A DNA stretch of 64,000 nucleotides from Fibrobacterota bacterium (lineage in GTDB: Bacteria; Fibrobacterota; Fibrobacteria; UBA11236). Each line of letters starts with the position of its first letter. Position 1 is the stretch's first letter. Shown piece by piece: positions 15,883 to 24,327 of the stretch. The translations under genes were made by a program, and so were the position numbers. The notes beneath the pieces are model-generated. The model was not told the DNA's origin. It saw only the letters and a list, made by a program, of their open reading frames with translations, and did not search any database. Location: positions 1 to 64,000 of the forward strand of contig JAQBPN010000129.1 of NCBI GenBank assembly GCA_028287505.1, read 5' to 3'.

Positions 15883-16929
15883 ATGAATAACCTATCCGGT
15901 ACGAAAAAACTCAAAGCCCTGGGCCTCGGCCTGGCCGCCGCCGTGACCCTGTCGGTCCTGACTCTGTCGGTCCTGCCCGCCGCGGCCGGTCCGGCCAAGC
16001 TGCTCAATGTCTCCTATGATCCCACCCGCGAACTGTACGAGGATTACAACAAGGTCTTCGCGGCCTTCTGGAAGTCCACGGCGGGACAGGACGTCTCCGT
16101 TTCCCAATCGCATGGAGGCTCCGGCAAGCAGGCCCGCTCCGTGATCGACGGCCTGGACGCGGACGTGGTGACGCTGGCCTTGGCCTACGACATCGACGCC
16201 ATCGCGGAAAAGGCGCAATTGCTTCCCCAGAACTGGCAGACCCTGTTTCCCAACAACAGCACGCCCTACACCTCCACGATCGTTTTCCTGGTGCGCAAGG
16301 GCAACCCCAAGCAGATCAAGGACTGGGACGATCTGGTGAAGCCGGGCATCTCCGTCATCACTCCCAATCCCAAGACCTCCGGCGGCGCGCGCTGGAATTA
16401 CCTGGGAGCCTGGGGCTATGCCCTGGCCCACAACAACAACGACTCCGCCAAGGCCCACGAGTTCGTGGCCAAGCTGTACAAGAACGTGCCCGTGCTGGAC
16501 GCGGGAGCCCGCGGCGCCACCACCACCTTCGTGCAGCGCCGCATCGGCGACGTGGCCATCTCGTGGGAAAACGAAGCCCTGCTGGCCGTGAAGCAATTGG
16601 GCAAGGACAAGGTGGAGATAGTGGTCCCGTCCCTGACCATCCTGGCGGAGCCGCCCGTGGCCGTGGTGGAACGCGTGGCGAACAAGCATGGCAATGGCAA
16701 GGTGGCCAAGGCCTACCTGGAACACCTGTATTCCGAAGAGGGTCAGGAAGTGGTGGCGCGGAACTTCTACCGTCCGCGTTCGGAAGCCGTGGCCGCGAAA
16801 TATGCCGGCCAATTCCCCAAGGTCAAGACCTTCACCATCGACGATACCTTCGGCGGCTGGAAGAAGGCCCAGAAGATCCATTTCGCCGATGGCGGCGTAT
16901 ATGATCAAATCGTGAAGGCCGGCAAATAG
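15883..16929 (+). CDS. sbp: Periplasmic sulfate-binding protein of ABC transporter
   Basis: 348 residues from the third of three consecutive ATGs (15877, 15880, 15883); AAAAGGA ends 6 bases before this one. A signal peptide (to about residue 36) is followed by the Sbp/CysP body: [34 protein letters not shown] (the anion-binding loop), [30 protein letters not shown] and [15 protein letters not shown]. The family binds sulfate or thiosulfate and delivers it to CysT/CysW. The stop codon is followed immediately by the ATG of the first permease, so the genes are cotranscribed. Confidence 0.94.
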   Translation: MNNLSGTKKLKALGLGLAAAVTLSVLTLSVLPAAAGPAKLLNVSYDPTRELYEDYNKVFAAFWKSTAGQDVSVSQSHGGSGKQARSVIDGLDADVVTLALAYDIDAIAEKAQLLPQNWQTLFPNNSTPYTSTIVFLVRKGNPKQIKDWDDLVKPGISVITPNPKTSGGARWNYLGAWGYALAHNNNDSAKAHEFVAKLYKNVPVLDAGARGATTTFVQRRIGDVAISWENEALLAVKQLGKDKVEIVVPSLTILAEPPVAVVERVANKHGNGKVAKAYLEHLYSEEGQEVVARNFYRPRSEAVAAKYAGQFPKVKTFTIDDTFGGWKKAQKIHFADGGVYDQIVKAGK

Positions 16930-17814
16930 ATGAGCGAGGTCCTGACGACGGCGCGACCGGAAGCCAAAGCGCGGCCGGCCGGAAAAAAGAAAAAGCATCC
17001 TTCCGTCATTCCCGGTTTCGGGCTGACGATGGGATTCACCGTGCTCTATCTGAGCCTGGTGGTGCTGATTCCCCTGTCCGCCATCTTCGTCAAGGCTTCG
17101 CATCTGACCTGGCCGGAACTGGTCAACATCCTCACCGACAAGCAGGTGCTGTTGGCCTTCCGCCTCAGCTTCCTGACCGCGGCGGCGGCGGCCCTGGTCA
17201 ACGGCGTCTTCGGCCTGCTGGTGGCCTGGGTGCTGGTGCGCTATAAGTTCCCGGGCCGCGGCTTTCTGGATTCCATGGTGGACCTGCCCTTCGCCCTGCC
17301 CACGGCAGTGGCCGGTATCGCCCTGTGCGCGGTCTATGCGGAGACGGGTTGGATAGGCGCCATCCTGGAACCGCTCGGCATCAAGGTGGCCTACACGTCC
17401 CTGGGCGTGACCCTGGCCCTCATCTTCATCGGCCTGCCCTTTGTGGTGCGTACCGTGCAACCGGTGCTGGAGGATCTGGACAAGGAAGTGGAAGAGGCCG
17501 CCACCTCCCTGGGCGCCAGCCGTCTGCAGATTTTCACCAAATTGATCCTGCCCGCCGTGGCGCCCTCCCTGTTCACCGGGGTTTCGCTGGCCTTCGCCCG
17601 CGCCCTGGGCGAATACGGTTCCGTGATTTTCATCTCCGGCAACCTGCCCATGAAAACGGAAATCGTCCCCCTCATCATCGTCAGCAAGCTGGAGCAATAC
17701 GATTACGCGGGCGCCACCGCGGTGGCGTGCATCATGCTCGTGCTCTCCTTCTCCCTGCTCCTGGGCATCAACCTTTTGCAGAAATGGGCCGGCGGCGCCT
17801 CACGGGCGCGCTGA
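16930..17814 (+). CDS. cysT: Sulfate ABC transporter permease CysT (CysU)
   Basis: 294 residues with six membrane helices and a basic N-terminal tail ([11 protein letters not shown]). The start abuts the stop of the binding protein. Family motifs are [35 protein letters not shown] and the cytoplasmic EAA loop [20 protein letters not shown], which docks the ATPase. It forms a heterodimer with CysW for sulfate or thiosulfate import. The matching ATPase CysA is not encoded in this operon or elsewhere nearby; the only related ATPase in the window is ModC at 48.6 kb. Confidence 0.94.
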   Translation: MSEVLTTARPEAKARPAGKKKKHPSVIPGFGLTMGFTVLYLSLVVLIPLSAIFVKASHLTWPELVNILTDKQVLLAFRLSFLTAAAAALVNGVFGLLVAWVLVRYKFPGRGFLDSMVDLPFALPTAVAGIALCAVYAETGWIGAILEPLGIKVAYTSLGVTLALIFIGLPFVVRTVQPVLEDLDKEVEEAATSLGASRLQIFTKLILPAVAPSLFTGVSLAFARALGEYGSVIFISGNLPMKTEIVPLIIVSKLEQYDYAGATAVACIMLVLSFSLLLGINLLQKWAGGASRAR

Positions 17815-17836
17815 GGGCGACCCGTCCGGAAACTTT

Positions 17837-18772
17837 ATGAGCGCACCTACGCCTACCAACATCCCCCCCGCCCCGCAAGCGCCCCGGCCGTCGGACGATC
17901 CGTCCCGGCCCAAGCTGCGCCGCCTGGACACCAAGCAGGCCGCCACCAGCGAGCCCAGGTGGTTCCAGCGCGTCCTCATCGGCGTGGCCTTGTTGTACCT
18001 GTTCCTGCTGCTCTTCGTCCCGCTCATCACCGTGTTCGCGAGCGCCCTGGAAAAAGGCGTGGCGGCTTATCTGCATTCCTTTTCCGATCCGGACACGCTG
18101 TTCTCCATCAGGCTCACCCTCCTGATCGCCGCGATCGCCGTGCCGCTCAATCTCACCTTCGGAGTGGCGGCCTCCTGGGCCATCGCCAAGTTCGAGTTCT
18201 GGGGCAAGAACCTGCTGACCACCTTGATCGATCTGCCCTTTGCGGTCTCCCCCGTGGTCTCCGGCCTCATCTACGTGCTGCTCTTCGGCAAGCAGGGATG
18301 GATGGGACCGCTCCTGGATCGGCATGACATCAAGATCATCTTCGCGGTTCCCGGCATCGTGCTCGCGACGATTTTCATCACCTTCCCCATGGTGGCCCGC
18401 GAGCTCATCCCCCTGATGGAAGAGCAGGGCAAGGAAGAAGAGGAGGCCGCCCGCACCCTTGGGGCCAGCGGCTGGCAGACCTTCTGGCATGTGACCCTGC
18501 CCAACATCAAATGGGGCCTGCTCTACGGGGTGATCCTCACCAACGCGCGCGCCATGGGCGAGTTCGGCGCGGTGTCCGTGGTCTCCGGGCATATCCGCGG
18601 CATGACCACCACCCTGCCCTTGCAAGTGGAGATCCTCTACAACGAATACAACTACGTGCAGGCGTTTTCCGCCGCCTCCCTGCTCTGCTTCCTGGCCCTG
18701 CTGACCTTGGCCGCCAAGGCGGTGGTGGAAAAACGCGTGGAGCGCAGCGCAAACGCCACGGTCCTGAAATGA
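17837..18772 (+). CDS. cysW: Sulfate ABC transporter permease CysW
   Basis: 311 residues, 22 bases after CysT. A Pro-rich hydrophilic N-terminus (about 40 residues) is followed by six membrane helices. Diagnostic segments are IDLPFAVSPVVSGLIYVLLF, FVTFPMVARELIPLMEE-like FITFPMVARELIPLMEEQ and the EAA loop EEAARTLGASGWQTFWHVTL, then NARAMGEFGAVSVVSGHIRG. It pairs with CysT in the inner membrane. Downstream, the cysteine synthase gene begins 8 bases after the stop, so imported sulfur and its assimilation into cysteine share one transcript. Confidence 0.94.
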   Translation: MSAPTPTNIPPAPQAPRPSDDPSRPKLRRLDTKQAATSEPRWFQRVLIGVALLYLFLLLFVPLITVFASALEKGVAAYLHSFSDPDTLFSIRLTLLIAAIAVPLNLTFGVAASWAIAKFEFWGKNLLTTLIDLPFAVSPVVSGLIYVLLFGKQGWMGPLLDRHDIKIIFAVPGIVLATIFITFPMVARELIPLMEEQGKEEEEAARTLGASGWQTFWHVTLPNIKWGLLYGVILTNARAMGEFGAVSVVSGHIRGMTTTLPLQVEILYNEYNYVQAFSAASLLCFLALLTLAAKAVVEKRVERSANATVLK

Positions 18773-18779
18773 GGCTTCC

Positions 18780-20180
18780 ATGTCATACCAGGGGATTCAG
18801 GACAGCGTCCTCGACCTGATCGGCAACACGCCCATGGTGCGCTTGAGCCGCATCAAAGGGGGCAAACGCGCGCGGCTCCTGGCCAAGCTCGAATGGTTCA
18901 ATCCCGGCGGCAGCGTCAAGGACCGCACCGGTCTGGCCATGATCGAAGCCGCGGAAGCCCAGGGGCAATTGCGGCCCGGCGCCACCGTGGTGGAGCCCAC
19001 TTTCGGAAACACCGGCATTGGGCTTGCGATAGCCGCCAGGCTCAAGGGTTACCGCCTGGTCTGCACCGTGCCCGATCGCATGTCCCCGGAAAAGATCAAC
19101 CTGCTCAAGGCGTATGGCGCGAAGGTGATCCTGACGCCCTCCGATCTCCCGCCCGATCATCCCGGTCATTACCGCAACGTGGCTCTGCGCATCGCCGAGG
19201 AAACTCCGGGCGCGTTCATGCCCAACCAGTATTTCAACGAGGCCAATCCGCTGATCCACTTTCAAACCACCGGTCCCGAGATCTGGCGGCAGACCGAAGG
19301 CAGGGTGGACGTGCTGGTGGCGGGCATGGGCACGGGCGGCACCATCAGCGGGGCGGGACGCTATCTCAAGAAAAAGAATCCGGACATCAAGCTTGTGGGC
19401 GTGGATCCGAAAGGGTCCAGGTACCAGGGCGACTTCTCGGGAACCCCCACCCAGCCCAAACCGTACCATCTGGAAGGCGTAGGTCAGGATTTCCTACCCG
19501 GAACCCTGGCCCTGGATTTGTTGGACGAAGTGGTGGTGGTGGAAGACGGCGAGGCCTTCGCGACCGCGCGGCGGCTGGCCCTGGAGGAGGGCTTGCTGGC
19601 GGGCGGATCGGCCGGGGCGGCGGTTGCGGCGGCGCTGCGCATCGCGGACGATTGGGCGGCGGGAAAGACCATCGTGATCATCCTTCCCGACGACGGCCGC
19701 AATTACCTCTCCCGCATCTACTCGGACGAATGGATGCGCGATCAGGGTTTTCTGGAAAGCGCGCGCAAGGACGTGCCGGTGGCGGAACTGTTGGCCAAGA
19801 AGCCGGTGCGCTTCGGCAGCCTGCATACGCTGCATCCGGAGGACAAGGCCCGCAAAGCCATCACCACCCTGATGACCAACGACATCTCCCAATTGCCGGT
19901 GCTCGTCGACGGCCTCCAGGTGGGCGGGGTGACCCAGAAGGGCATCGCGGAAAAACTGGCGGAGTTCGAAGCGGGCGGACAGGGGGACGCGGGCGCCTTC
20001 GGAGAATTGCGCGTGGCCCAGGTGATGGGCCTGCCCCTGCCGGTGGTGCAGCTGGCCGCGAGCCTGGCGGCGCCTTTCGGATTCTTCCGCGAGCACCAGG
20101 CCGCCCTGATCATGGACGGGGCCCGGGCCGTGGGCATTCTAACCTTGTCCGACGTGGTCCATTACTTCCTGAAAACCTGA
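18780..20180 (+). CDS. Cysteine synthase / cystathionine beta-synthase with C-terminal CBS pair
   Basis: 466 residues. Residues 1-325 form a PLP fold-II enzyme: GNTPMVRL, the PLP lysine K47 in FNPGGSVKDRTG, substrate loop EPTFGNTGIG, NQYFNEANP and phosphate loop AGMGTGGTISG. GGSAGAAVAAAL closes the PLP site. Residues about 345-466 carry two CBS motifs. The protein condenses an activated serine (or serine itself) with sulfide or homocysteine; the length and CBS tail fit cystathionine beta-synthase-type proteins, whereas the operon with sulfate uptake favours cysteine formation. Odd point: the usual TSGNTG loop reads TFGNTG, with Phe instead of the Ser that lies against the substrate. The CBS pair probably senses an adenosyl ligand. 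Confidence 0.9.
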   Translation: MSYQGIQDSVLDLIGNTPMVRLSRIKGGKRARLLAKLEWFNPGGSVKDRTGLAMIEAAEAQGQLRPGATVVEPTFGNTGIGLAIAARLKGYRLVCTVPDRMSPEKINLLKAYGAKVILTPSDLPPDHPGHYRNVALRIAEETPGAFMPNQYFNEANPLIHFQTTGPEIWRQTEGRVDVLVAGMGTGGTISGAGRYLKKKNPDIKLVGVDPKGSRYQGDFSGTPTQPKPYHLEGVGQDFLPGTLALDLLDEVVVVEDGEAFATARRLALEEGLLAGGSAGAAVAAALRIADDWAAGKTIVIILPDDGRNYLSRIYSDEWMRDQGFLESARKDVPVAELLAKKPVRFGSLHTLHPEDKARKAITTLMTNDISQLPVLVDGLQVGGVTQKGIAEKLAEFEAGGQGDAGAFGELRVAQVMGLPLPVVQLAASLAAPFGFFREHQAALIMDGARAVGILTLSDVVHYFLKT

Positions 20181-20194
20181 AGCATCCGCGATTA

Positions 20195-21097
20195 TCAGGA
20201 GCGCAACTGCTTGTTGAAAAAGGCGAGGGTGCGTTGCCAGGCCAGGTTGGCGGCCGCTTCATCGTAACGCGGCGTGGTATCGTTGTTGAAACCATGTTGC
20301 GTGCCGGGATAGGTGAAGGCTTCGTACCGCACCTTGGCTTCTTTCAGGGCCTTCTCGTAGGCCGGCCATGCCTGGTTGATCCGTTCGTCGGTTCCGGCGA
20401 AATGGAGTTGCAGGGCCGCCTTGATCTTCGCCACGTCCGCTATCGGCGGAGCCATGCCGTAAAAGGGAACGCCCGCTTGCAGATCCGGCAGGCGGGCGGC
20501 GAGGAAATTGACGATGCCGCCGCCGTAGCAGAAACCCACCGCGCCCAACTTGCCGTTGCCTTCCGGATCGGCCTTGGCATGGCGCGCCGCCGCCAGAAAA
20601 TCCTCCTTGGTCTTTTCCTGGTCCAGCTTTTGGAACAATTCCCGCGCGGCATCCTCGTCGCCGGGATATCCGCCCAAGGGGTGCAGCGCATCCGGGGCGA
20701 TGGCGATGAAATTCTCCAGGGCCAGGCGCCGGGCGATGTCCTCGATATGGGGATTGAGGCCGCGGTTTTCGTGCACCACCAGCACGACCGGCAATTTGCC
20801 GGACGCCTTGGCGGGCTTGGCCCGGTAGGCGAGCACCTTGCCGTAGCCTTTCGGCGAGTCGATTTCCACGCGCGCGACCGCGATGCGTTTATCGCCGGGA
20901 GCGATCTTCTGCGCCTGCGCGAATTTGGGGCTGAGCGCGTCCAGCAATCCCGCCGCGGTCATGGAGCCTACCGCGAATCGGGCCGCGTCCCGCAAGAACG
21001 CGCGACGATCGATGATGCCATGGACGTACTTGTCGAACAGGGAAAGCACGCCCGGATGGAAATCTTCCGCTTTGGTGAAGGGTTTGTCATCGGACAT
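20195..21097 (-). CDS. Dienelactone hydrolase-family protein with Tat-like signal
   Basis: 300 residues from the ATG at 21097, which has AGGAG 8 bases ahead (an earlier ATG at 21115 does not). Near the N-terminus, DRRAFLRDA followed by a hydrophobic run and AQAQ resembles a twin-arginine signal, though it starts about 30 residues in. The hydrolase domain shows PVVLVVHENRGLNPHIEDIA, nucleophile Cys in GAVGFCYGGG, Asp in FAGTDERIN and His in YPGTQHGFNND, the Cys-Asp-His triad of dienelactone hydrolases. Substrate unknown, probably an ester or lactone in the periplasm. It converges on the cysteine synthase gene, with only 14 bases between the stops. Confidence 0.9.
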   Translation of the reverse strand: MSDDKPFTKAEDFHPGVLSLFDKYVHGIIDRRAFLRDAARFAVGSMTAAGLLDALSPKFAQAQKIAPGDKRIAVARVEIDSPKGYGKVLAYRAKPAKASGKLPVVLVVHENRGLNPHIEDIARRLALENFIAIAPDALHPLGGYPGDEDAARELFQKLDQEKTKEDFLAAARHAKADPEGNGKLGAVGFCYGGGIVNFLAARLPDLQAGVPFYGMAPPIADVAKIKAALQLHFAGTDERINQAWPAYEKALKEAKVRYEAFTYPGTQHGFNNDTTPRYDEAAANLAWQRTLAFFNKQLRS

Positions 21098-21200
21098 ACC
21101 GGCATCTCCTTGCATCGACCGGACGGAAATCCGCCCGGGATAAAATAAACTGTCGGCGCCCCGGTTGCACAGGCTTATCGCGCGGACCGTCTCCGATCGT

Positions 21201-21995
21201 TCAAGTCCGGTGGAAAAGCGACCAGGCCAGGCGGGCGATGAGCGCGAGTACCACGGCCAGGAAAACTCCGCGGATCCAGCGGTTACCCGCCTTCAGCGCC
21301 ATCCGGCTTCCGAGCACGCCGCCCAGGAGGTTGCAGCAGGCCATGGGCAGGGCCAACCGCCACATCACCGCCCCCGCCGGCGCGAACCAAAGCAAGGCGC
21401 CCAGGTTGGAAGCCAGATTGAGGTACTTGGCCGCCCCCGAGGCCCGCAGGAAATCGCGGCCGAAAACCGCGATGAGCACCAGCACCAGCATGCTGCCGGT
21501 TCCGGGGCCCAGGAAGCCGTCGTAGAATCCGAGCACCGCTCCGGTCAACGCCCCGGCATAGGGTTGCCAGGCCGGCGGGATGCCGCCGCTTTTTCCGAAG
21601 CCGAAGCCCGACTCCGGCCGCCACCAAGTGTACAAGGCCATGGCGATGAGCACGGCCAGGATGGCCGGACGCAACAAGGAAGGATCCAGATGGGATACGG
21701 TCCGCGCGCCCAGCCACGCGGCGGGCAACGCGGCCGCCATGCCGGGAAGGAGAAGGCGCCAGGGCATGGCCATCTTGCGCGTGTAGGAAACCGCCGCCCC
21801 CGCGGTCCCGGCCAGGGAAGAGCATTTGGTGGTGGCCAGCACCCCGGCCAAAGGCGCGCCGGGCAGCGCCAGCAACAGGATGGGCGTGGAGATGAGTCCG
21901 CCCCCGCCCGCCACCGCATCTACAAAGCCGGCGGCCAGCGCGCCGGCAAGGATGAAAGAAAAGGTGAGCGGATCGACGACGGGAATCTCGATCAT
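21201..21995 (-). CDS. TauE/SafE (TSUP)-family membrane transporter
   Basis: 264 residues with about eight membrane helices. Both TSUP signature repeats are visible: AGFVDAVAGGGGLISTPILL with LATTKCSSLAGTAGA in the first half, and GFYDGFLGPGTGSMLVLVLI with AAKYLNLASNLGALL in the second. Family members export sulfite, sulfoacetate or related organosulfur anions. The gene sits 6 bases downstream of the bcp gene on the same strand and within a sulfur-related region, which supports a role in sulfite or sulfur-anion balance; the actual substrate is not shown by sequence. Confidence 0.9.
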   Translation of the reverse strand: MIEIPVVDPLTFSFILAGALAAGFVDAVAGGGGLISTPILLLALPGAPLAGVLATTKCSSLAGTAGAAVSYTRKMAMPWRLLLPGMAAALPAAWLGARTVSHLDPSLLRPAILAVLIAMALYTWWRPESGFGFGKSGGIPPAWQPYAGALTGAVLGFYDGFLGPGTGSMLVLVLIAVFGRDFLRASGAAKYLNLASNLGALLWFAPAGAVMWRLALPMACCNLLGGVLGSRMALKAGNRWIRGVFLAVVLALIARLAWSLFHRT

Positions 21996-22001
21996 CAGTC
22001 T

Positions 22002-22445
22002 CTACAACGCGGCCAGCACTTCCGCCGCGTGGCCTTCCGGCTTCACCGCTTCGAAAACCTTTTCCACCTTGCCGTCCCTGAGGATGAAGGTGGTCCGGAA
22101 GATGCCCGGGTTGCCGCTGGGCTTGATGCCCCACACGCCGTATTCGTCCGCGGCCTTGTGCCCCGGATCGGAGAGGAGCGGAAAGTTCAACGCGTACTTG
22201 TCGCGGAAGGCCTGATGACTGGCCATATCGTCCGGGCTGATGCCGAAGACATGGGCTTTATCCAGGAACAGGGCGCGCGCGTCGCGGAACTCCTTGCACT
22301 CCACCGTGCAACCGGGGGTATCGTCCTTGGGGTAGAAGAAAAGCACGATGGGCTTGTCGCGCAAGGTTGCGAGCGATACGTTTTTCCCTTCATCGGTTGC
22401 GAGCGTGAGTTGCGGGGCGGGATCGCCGGGTTTGGGAATGGGCAT
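22002..22445 (-). CDS. bcp: Thiol peroxidase of the Bcp/PrxQ family
   Basis: 147 residues from the ATG at 22445, preceded by AAGGAG at a spacing of about 9; a longer upstream reading frame has no homologous sequence. The core reads FFYPKDDTPGCTVECKEFRD: peroxidatic C46 with the TPGC signature and a second cysteine C50 four residues on, the position that can resolve the sulfenic acid in this family. The rest (VFGISPDDMASHQAFRDKY, FPLLSDPGHKAADEYGVW, RTTFILRDGKVEKVF) is typical. It reduces peroxides with thioredoxin in the cytoplasm. It is divergent from the YtxJ-like gene, with 54 bases between starts. Confidence 0.94.
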   Translation of the reverse strand: MPIPKPGDPAPQLTLATDEGKNVSLATLRDKPIVLFFYPKDDTPGCTVECKEFRDARALFLDKAHVFGISPDDMASHQAFRDKYALNFPLLSDPGHKAADEYGVWGIKPSGNPGIFRTTFILRDGKVEKVFEAVKPEGHAAEVLAAL

Positions 22446-22499
22446 GGGCGGCTCCTTGGGTTCGTCGTCCGTTGATCCTGAATTTAATACTTTATCCCC

Positions 22500-22862
22500 A
22501 TGAACACGCTTCTGCATTTGGCCACGGTGGGGAGCACGCACGAAGCGGTGGCCGCTTCCGAAAAGGTTCCCGTCTTCATTTTCAAACACAGCACCCAGTG
22601 CGGCGTCAGCTCCCGGGCCATCCGGGAGTTCGAGGCCTTCCTGGGAAGCGAAGCCCCGGGATTCGGGTATTATCAAGTCAACGTGATCGAGTCCCGCGCC
22701 GCTTCCGATGAACTGGAGAACCTGGCGCTGGTGCGCCACGAGTCGCCGCAGGTGCTTCTGATGTGGGGTTCCGAATGCGTGTGGCATGCCAGCCATGGGC
22801 GCATCAAGAGCGAAGAGCTGCGACTCCAGGCGACGGCCATCCGCAAAAAACAGACCTCCTGA
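22500..22862 (+). CDS. ytxJ: YtxJ-like monothiol thioredoxin-fold protein
   Basis: 120 residues with a thioredoxin-like fold. The active segment is VPVFIFKHSTQCGVSSRAIREFE, with a single cysteine C34; the family consensus is FKHSTxCPIS. Later VRHESPQVLLMW and WHASHGRI match the cis-Pro region and last strand. YtxJ proteins (DUF2847) go with bacillithiol in Firmicutes and Bacteroidota and are thought to act on bacillithiolated proteins. Here the gene is divergent from bcp and shares its promoter region, which suggests joint control by oxidative stress. No bsh biosynthesis gene is in the window, so bacillithiol use is inferred. Confidence 0.85.
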   Translation: MNTLLHLATVGSTHEAVAASEKVPVFIFKHSTQCGVSSRAIREFEAFLGSEAPGFGYYQVNVIESRAASDELENLALVRHESPQVLLMWGSECVWHASHGRIKSEELRLQATAIRKKQTS

Positions 22863-23008
22863 AACCCGACCGCCAACGGTCGCCTAAACTCCCAAATTCC
22901 CCCTGGAAGCGCGGGAAACACTGATCTCCATCAAGGCAAAGCTTCTGCTCCGGCGCAAATCCGTCCTTGGTTGTACTTTATCCTCTCAGGCTTGGGAAAG
23001 GCGATACT

Positions 23009-23854
23009 ATGAAGTTTTCCATGAACATGCTCCTGTGGACAGACAGCGTCCTGGACGATAAATACCTGCCCGTGATGGAACGGCTCAAGAAAATGGGCTA
23101 CGACGGGGTCGAAGTCCCCATCTTCGATCCCCAGCCGGACAAATACGCCGCGTTGGGAAAGAAGCTGGACTCCCTGGGCCTGGAACGCACGGCGGTAACG
23201 GTTTCCGGAAAGGACAACAATCCCATCAGCCCGGACGCCCGGAACCGCAAGCGCAGCGTGGAGAACCTGAAGCGGGCCATTGAGTGCTGCCAAGCCGGCG
23301 GTATGGAACTGCTGGTGGGACCTTATTACGCCGCCTTGGGCGAATTCACCGGGCAAGGCCCCACCAAGGATGAATGGAACTGGGGCGTGGACAGCTTGCG
23401 TCCGGTGGCGGAATACGGCCGTAAGCTGGGCGTGGGCCTGGCCCTGGAGCCGCTCAACCGTTTCGAAATATATTTCCTGAACACGGCGGAGGACGGCGAT
23501 CGCTTCGCGCGCGAGATAGGCATCCCCGGGTGCGGTACCTTGTATGATACCTTCCACGCGAACATCGAGGAGAAAAGCATCGCCAAGGCGGTGCAGGCCA
23601 TAGCGGGCAGCGTCAAGCACGTGCACATATCGGAGAACGATCGCAGCACGCCCGGATCCGGCAGCGTGGACTGGACGGAGACCTTCCGGGCCCTCAAAGC
23701 CATCGGCTACGACGGGTGGCTGACCATCGAGGCCTTCGGCACCTCCATGCCCACCCTGGTGGCGGCCACCAAGATCTGGCGGCGCATGTATCAGGACGAG
23801 GAACAGCTGGCCCGGGACGGGCTGGCATTCATGAAGAAGATGGCCGCGCCCTGA
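23009..23854 (+). CDS. Sugar phosphate isomerase/epimerase-like TIM barrel protein
   Basis: 281 residues from the ATG at 23009 (an earlier in-frame codon at 22967 would add 14 residues). The xylose-isomerase-like TIM barrel is clear: MGYDGVEVPIFDP, ELLVGPYYAALGEF, LGVGLALEPLNRFEIYFLNT with the first metal Glu, LYDTFHANIEEKS with Asp/His ligands, HVHISENDRSTPGSG, and GYDGWLTIEAFG with the last Glu. This arrangement resembles D-tagatose 3-epimerase/D-psicose 3-epimerase enzymes, which move the C3 hydroxyl of ketoses with a bound Mn or Mg. The substrate is not fixed by sequence. It is monocistronic and convergent with the following zinc-ribbon gene. Confidence 0.87.
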   Translation: MKFSMNMLLWTDSVLDDKYLPVMERLKKMGYDGVEVPIFDPQPDKYAALGKKLDSLGLERTAVTVSGKDNNPISPDARNRKRSVENLKRAIECCQAGGMELLVGPYYAALGEFTGQGPTKDEWNWGVDSLRPVAEYGRKLGVGLALEPLNRFEIYFLNTAEDGDRFAREIGIPGCGTLYDTFHANIEEKSIAKAVQAIAGSVKHVHISENDRSTPGSGSVDWTETFRALKAIGYDGWLTIEAFGTSMPTLVAATKIWRRMYQDEEQLARDGLAFMKKMAAP

Positions 23855-23863
23855 AGCCCGGAC

Positions 23864-24244
23864 CTATTTCTTTTTCCTGAGATGCATCGCCAGGCTCCTG
23901 ACGAAGTCGCTGAGCGTCTCTTCCTTGAAATCCTTGAACTCGCCCGCGTCGAAGAATGATCCGTGGCCGTGAATGCAGATTTCAAAGTGGATGTGCGGCT
24001 GGAACAAGTCGGGAACGCGGTCCATAACGGTATCGCAGACGGGGCAATGGATGTCTTCCAGCAGGTCGTATTCTTTTCCCAGTTCCGGCGAACCGATATC
24101 GATGATCTCCGAGCCCTTGATCTCCTTCAATTGCTTATGCTCAATCCCCGGGAACCAGATGCCTTTGCAATGGGTGCAGCGCTCGACCGTCAGGCCGTGA
24201 TAGGTGACATCTTCCATGATCGAATCGCACTTGGGACACTCCAT
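23864..24244 (-). CDS. Small double zinc-ribbon (zf-TFIIB-like) protein
   Basis: 126 residues from the second in-frame ATG (24244), which is placed after a GGAG-like stretch; an ATG at 24256 is also possible. First ribbon: CPKCDSIMEDVTYHGLTVER then CTHCKGIWF, the usual zf-TFIIB form with a trailing Gly-x-Trp-Phe. Second ribbon: CPVCDTVMDRV with FEICIHGHGSFFDAGEFKDF, where one position of the second knuckle is changed from Cys to His. Such proteins are common, small and cytoplasmic, probably metal-stabilised; no function is established. The C-terminus is a basic helix (RSLAMHLRKKK). Confidence 0.85.
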   Translation of the reverse strand: MECPKCDSIMEDVTYHGLTVERCTHCKGIWFPGIEHKQLKEIKGSEIIDIGSPELGKEYDLLEDIHCPVCDTVMDRVPDLFQPHIHFEICIHGHGSFFDAGEFKDFKEETLSDFVRSLAMHLRKKK

Positions 24245-24327
24245 CCATATCTCCATCGGGTTGCGGGCCGCGCCGATGCAGGCGGGCCGGATTCAAGATT
24301 ATATCGCTGGGAAAAATAGATTCTGGA

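Noticed and set aside
22022-22796. N-terminal extension of Bcp to 22796
   Set aside because: The extra residues have no peroxiredoxin similarity, and the ATG at 22445 has a good ribosome-binding site; the extension is antisense to ytxJ.
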